DNA of 6,071 bases from Gp13-AA77 sp036521995. Its GTDB lineage: Bacteria; Acidobacteriota; Terriglobia; UBA7540. The notes beneath the pieces were generated by a model. That model had not been told where the DNA came from. It was given only the letters and a program-made list of their open reading frames with translations, and did no database searches. The stretch is taken from the NCBI GenBank assembly GCA_036521995.1, contig DATDGR010000019.1, positions 1-6,071 of the forward strand. Reading direction: 5' to 3'. Below are positions 5,913 through 6,071 of this stretch, piece after piece (the stretch's first letter is position 1; each line of letters opens with the position of its first letter). The position numbers and the translations under genes are program-made.

Positions 5913-6071
5913 TCACTCCCTCGACGCCCTACTAAGCGGCGTCCCAAAAATAAGTTCCCATTTTTCAGTTCCTGTGCGTTGGCCATAGGGTGTAATTCCA
6001 CTGCGGCAAAATTTTGTCGTGCGTGATGCGCAGCGCTCGCCGACGTTCATGAGGTACCGTTTGTCCCGTCT
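5913..6071 (-). other. Open frame entering from the right edge, possible gene 3' end
   Basis: Reading in from the right edge, 52 codons are open before TGA at 5915-5913. An internal ATG lies at codon 8, with the peptide beginning MNVGERCASR and ending LSRASRE. I recognise no family. Third-position GC is high in the first half and lower in the second, so coding support is weak. It could be the tail of a minus-strand gene upstream of ispA or a chance opening. Confidence 0.2.
6004..6019. promoter_or_regulatory. Operator-like palindrome
   Basis: CGGCAAAATTTTGTCG is an inverted repeat with seven of eight positions matching and no spacer, centred between 6011 and 6012. With no loop it suits binding by a dimeric DNA-binding protein better than an RNA hairpin. 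No adjacent promoter or regulator gene is visible, and the open frame 5913-6071 runs through it. Confidence 0.25.

Larger units (their letters stand above)
5376..6071. other. Long non-coding or decayed region upstream of ispA
   Basis: About 700 bases without a convincing complete gene, visibly richer in A and T than the surrounding coding DNA. It contains the ispA ribosome-binding site (AGGAAG at 5382-5377), a weak promoter candidate, two diverged direct repeats, a hairpin with a T-tract and a palindrome, each listed separately. Minus-strand frames here are open over moderate lengths (for example 5986-5588) but match no family I know, and the repeat-related reading is broken by stops and a frame change in the left copy. 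I see no tRNA, insertion-sequence end or CRISPR-like array. Confidence 0.6.

Noticed and set aside
5588..5986. Minus-strand frame of 132 codons from ATG 5986 covering copy B
   Set aside because: It has only a weak upstream purine site and no family resemblance, and it enters copy A in a different frame from the shared peptide pattern. I treat it as repeat-derived or accidental.

Overview
The window looks like chromosomal core DNA from a GC-rich, diderm-type bacterium. The codon choice and the MurJ and zinc-ribbon flavour remind me of Acidobacteriota, but this is an impression and no marker in the window settles the phylum. Coding DNA is dense and GC-rich from 1 to 5375. The last ~700 bases are less GC-rich and hold no convincing complete gene.

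Layout. Bases 1-123 (+) are the last 40 codons of a small protein with a C-terminal C-x2-C-G knuckle. Twelve bases later comes murJ (136-1716, +), the lipid II flippase. It converges tail to tail with a three-gene cluster on the minus strand, read right to left: ispA (5375-4452, short-chain polyprenyl diphosphate synthase), dxs (4452-2536, 1-deoxyxylulose-5-phosphate synthase) and tlyA (2516-1713, S4-domain 2'-O-methyltransferase family). ispA and dxs share one base (TGATG), and dxs and tlyA are 19 bases apart, so the three very likely form one operon. The murJ and tlyA stop codons share the palindrome CTAG, which leaves no intergenic terminator.

Function. Dxs makes the first committed intermediate of the MEP pathway. 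IspA condenses IPP and DMAPP into a C15 (or longer) allylic diphosphate, the precursor of undecaprenyl carriers and quinones. MurJ moves undecaprenyl-linked lipid II across the inner membrane, so carrier synthesis and carrier use lie side by side, though on opposite strands. TlyA methylates rRNA in characterised members and often travels with isoprenoid genes.

The unusual part is 5376-6071, upstream of ispA. It carries two diverged direct repeats about 240 bases apart that share a 38-base core. Read on the minus strand, both cores give the same peptide pattern (KRTRH-x2-ENKGSA). The second copy also forms an 11-bp hairpin followed by a T-rich tract on the plus strand, like an intrinsic terminator with no gene before it. 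A near-perfect 16-base palindrome lies at 6004-6019. No clearly new multi-gene system is present; this repeat region is the best candidate for something undescribed.
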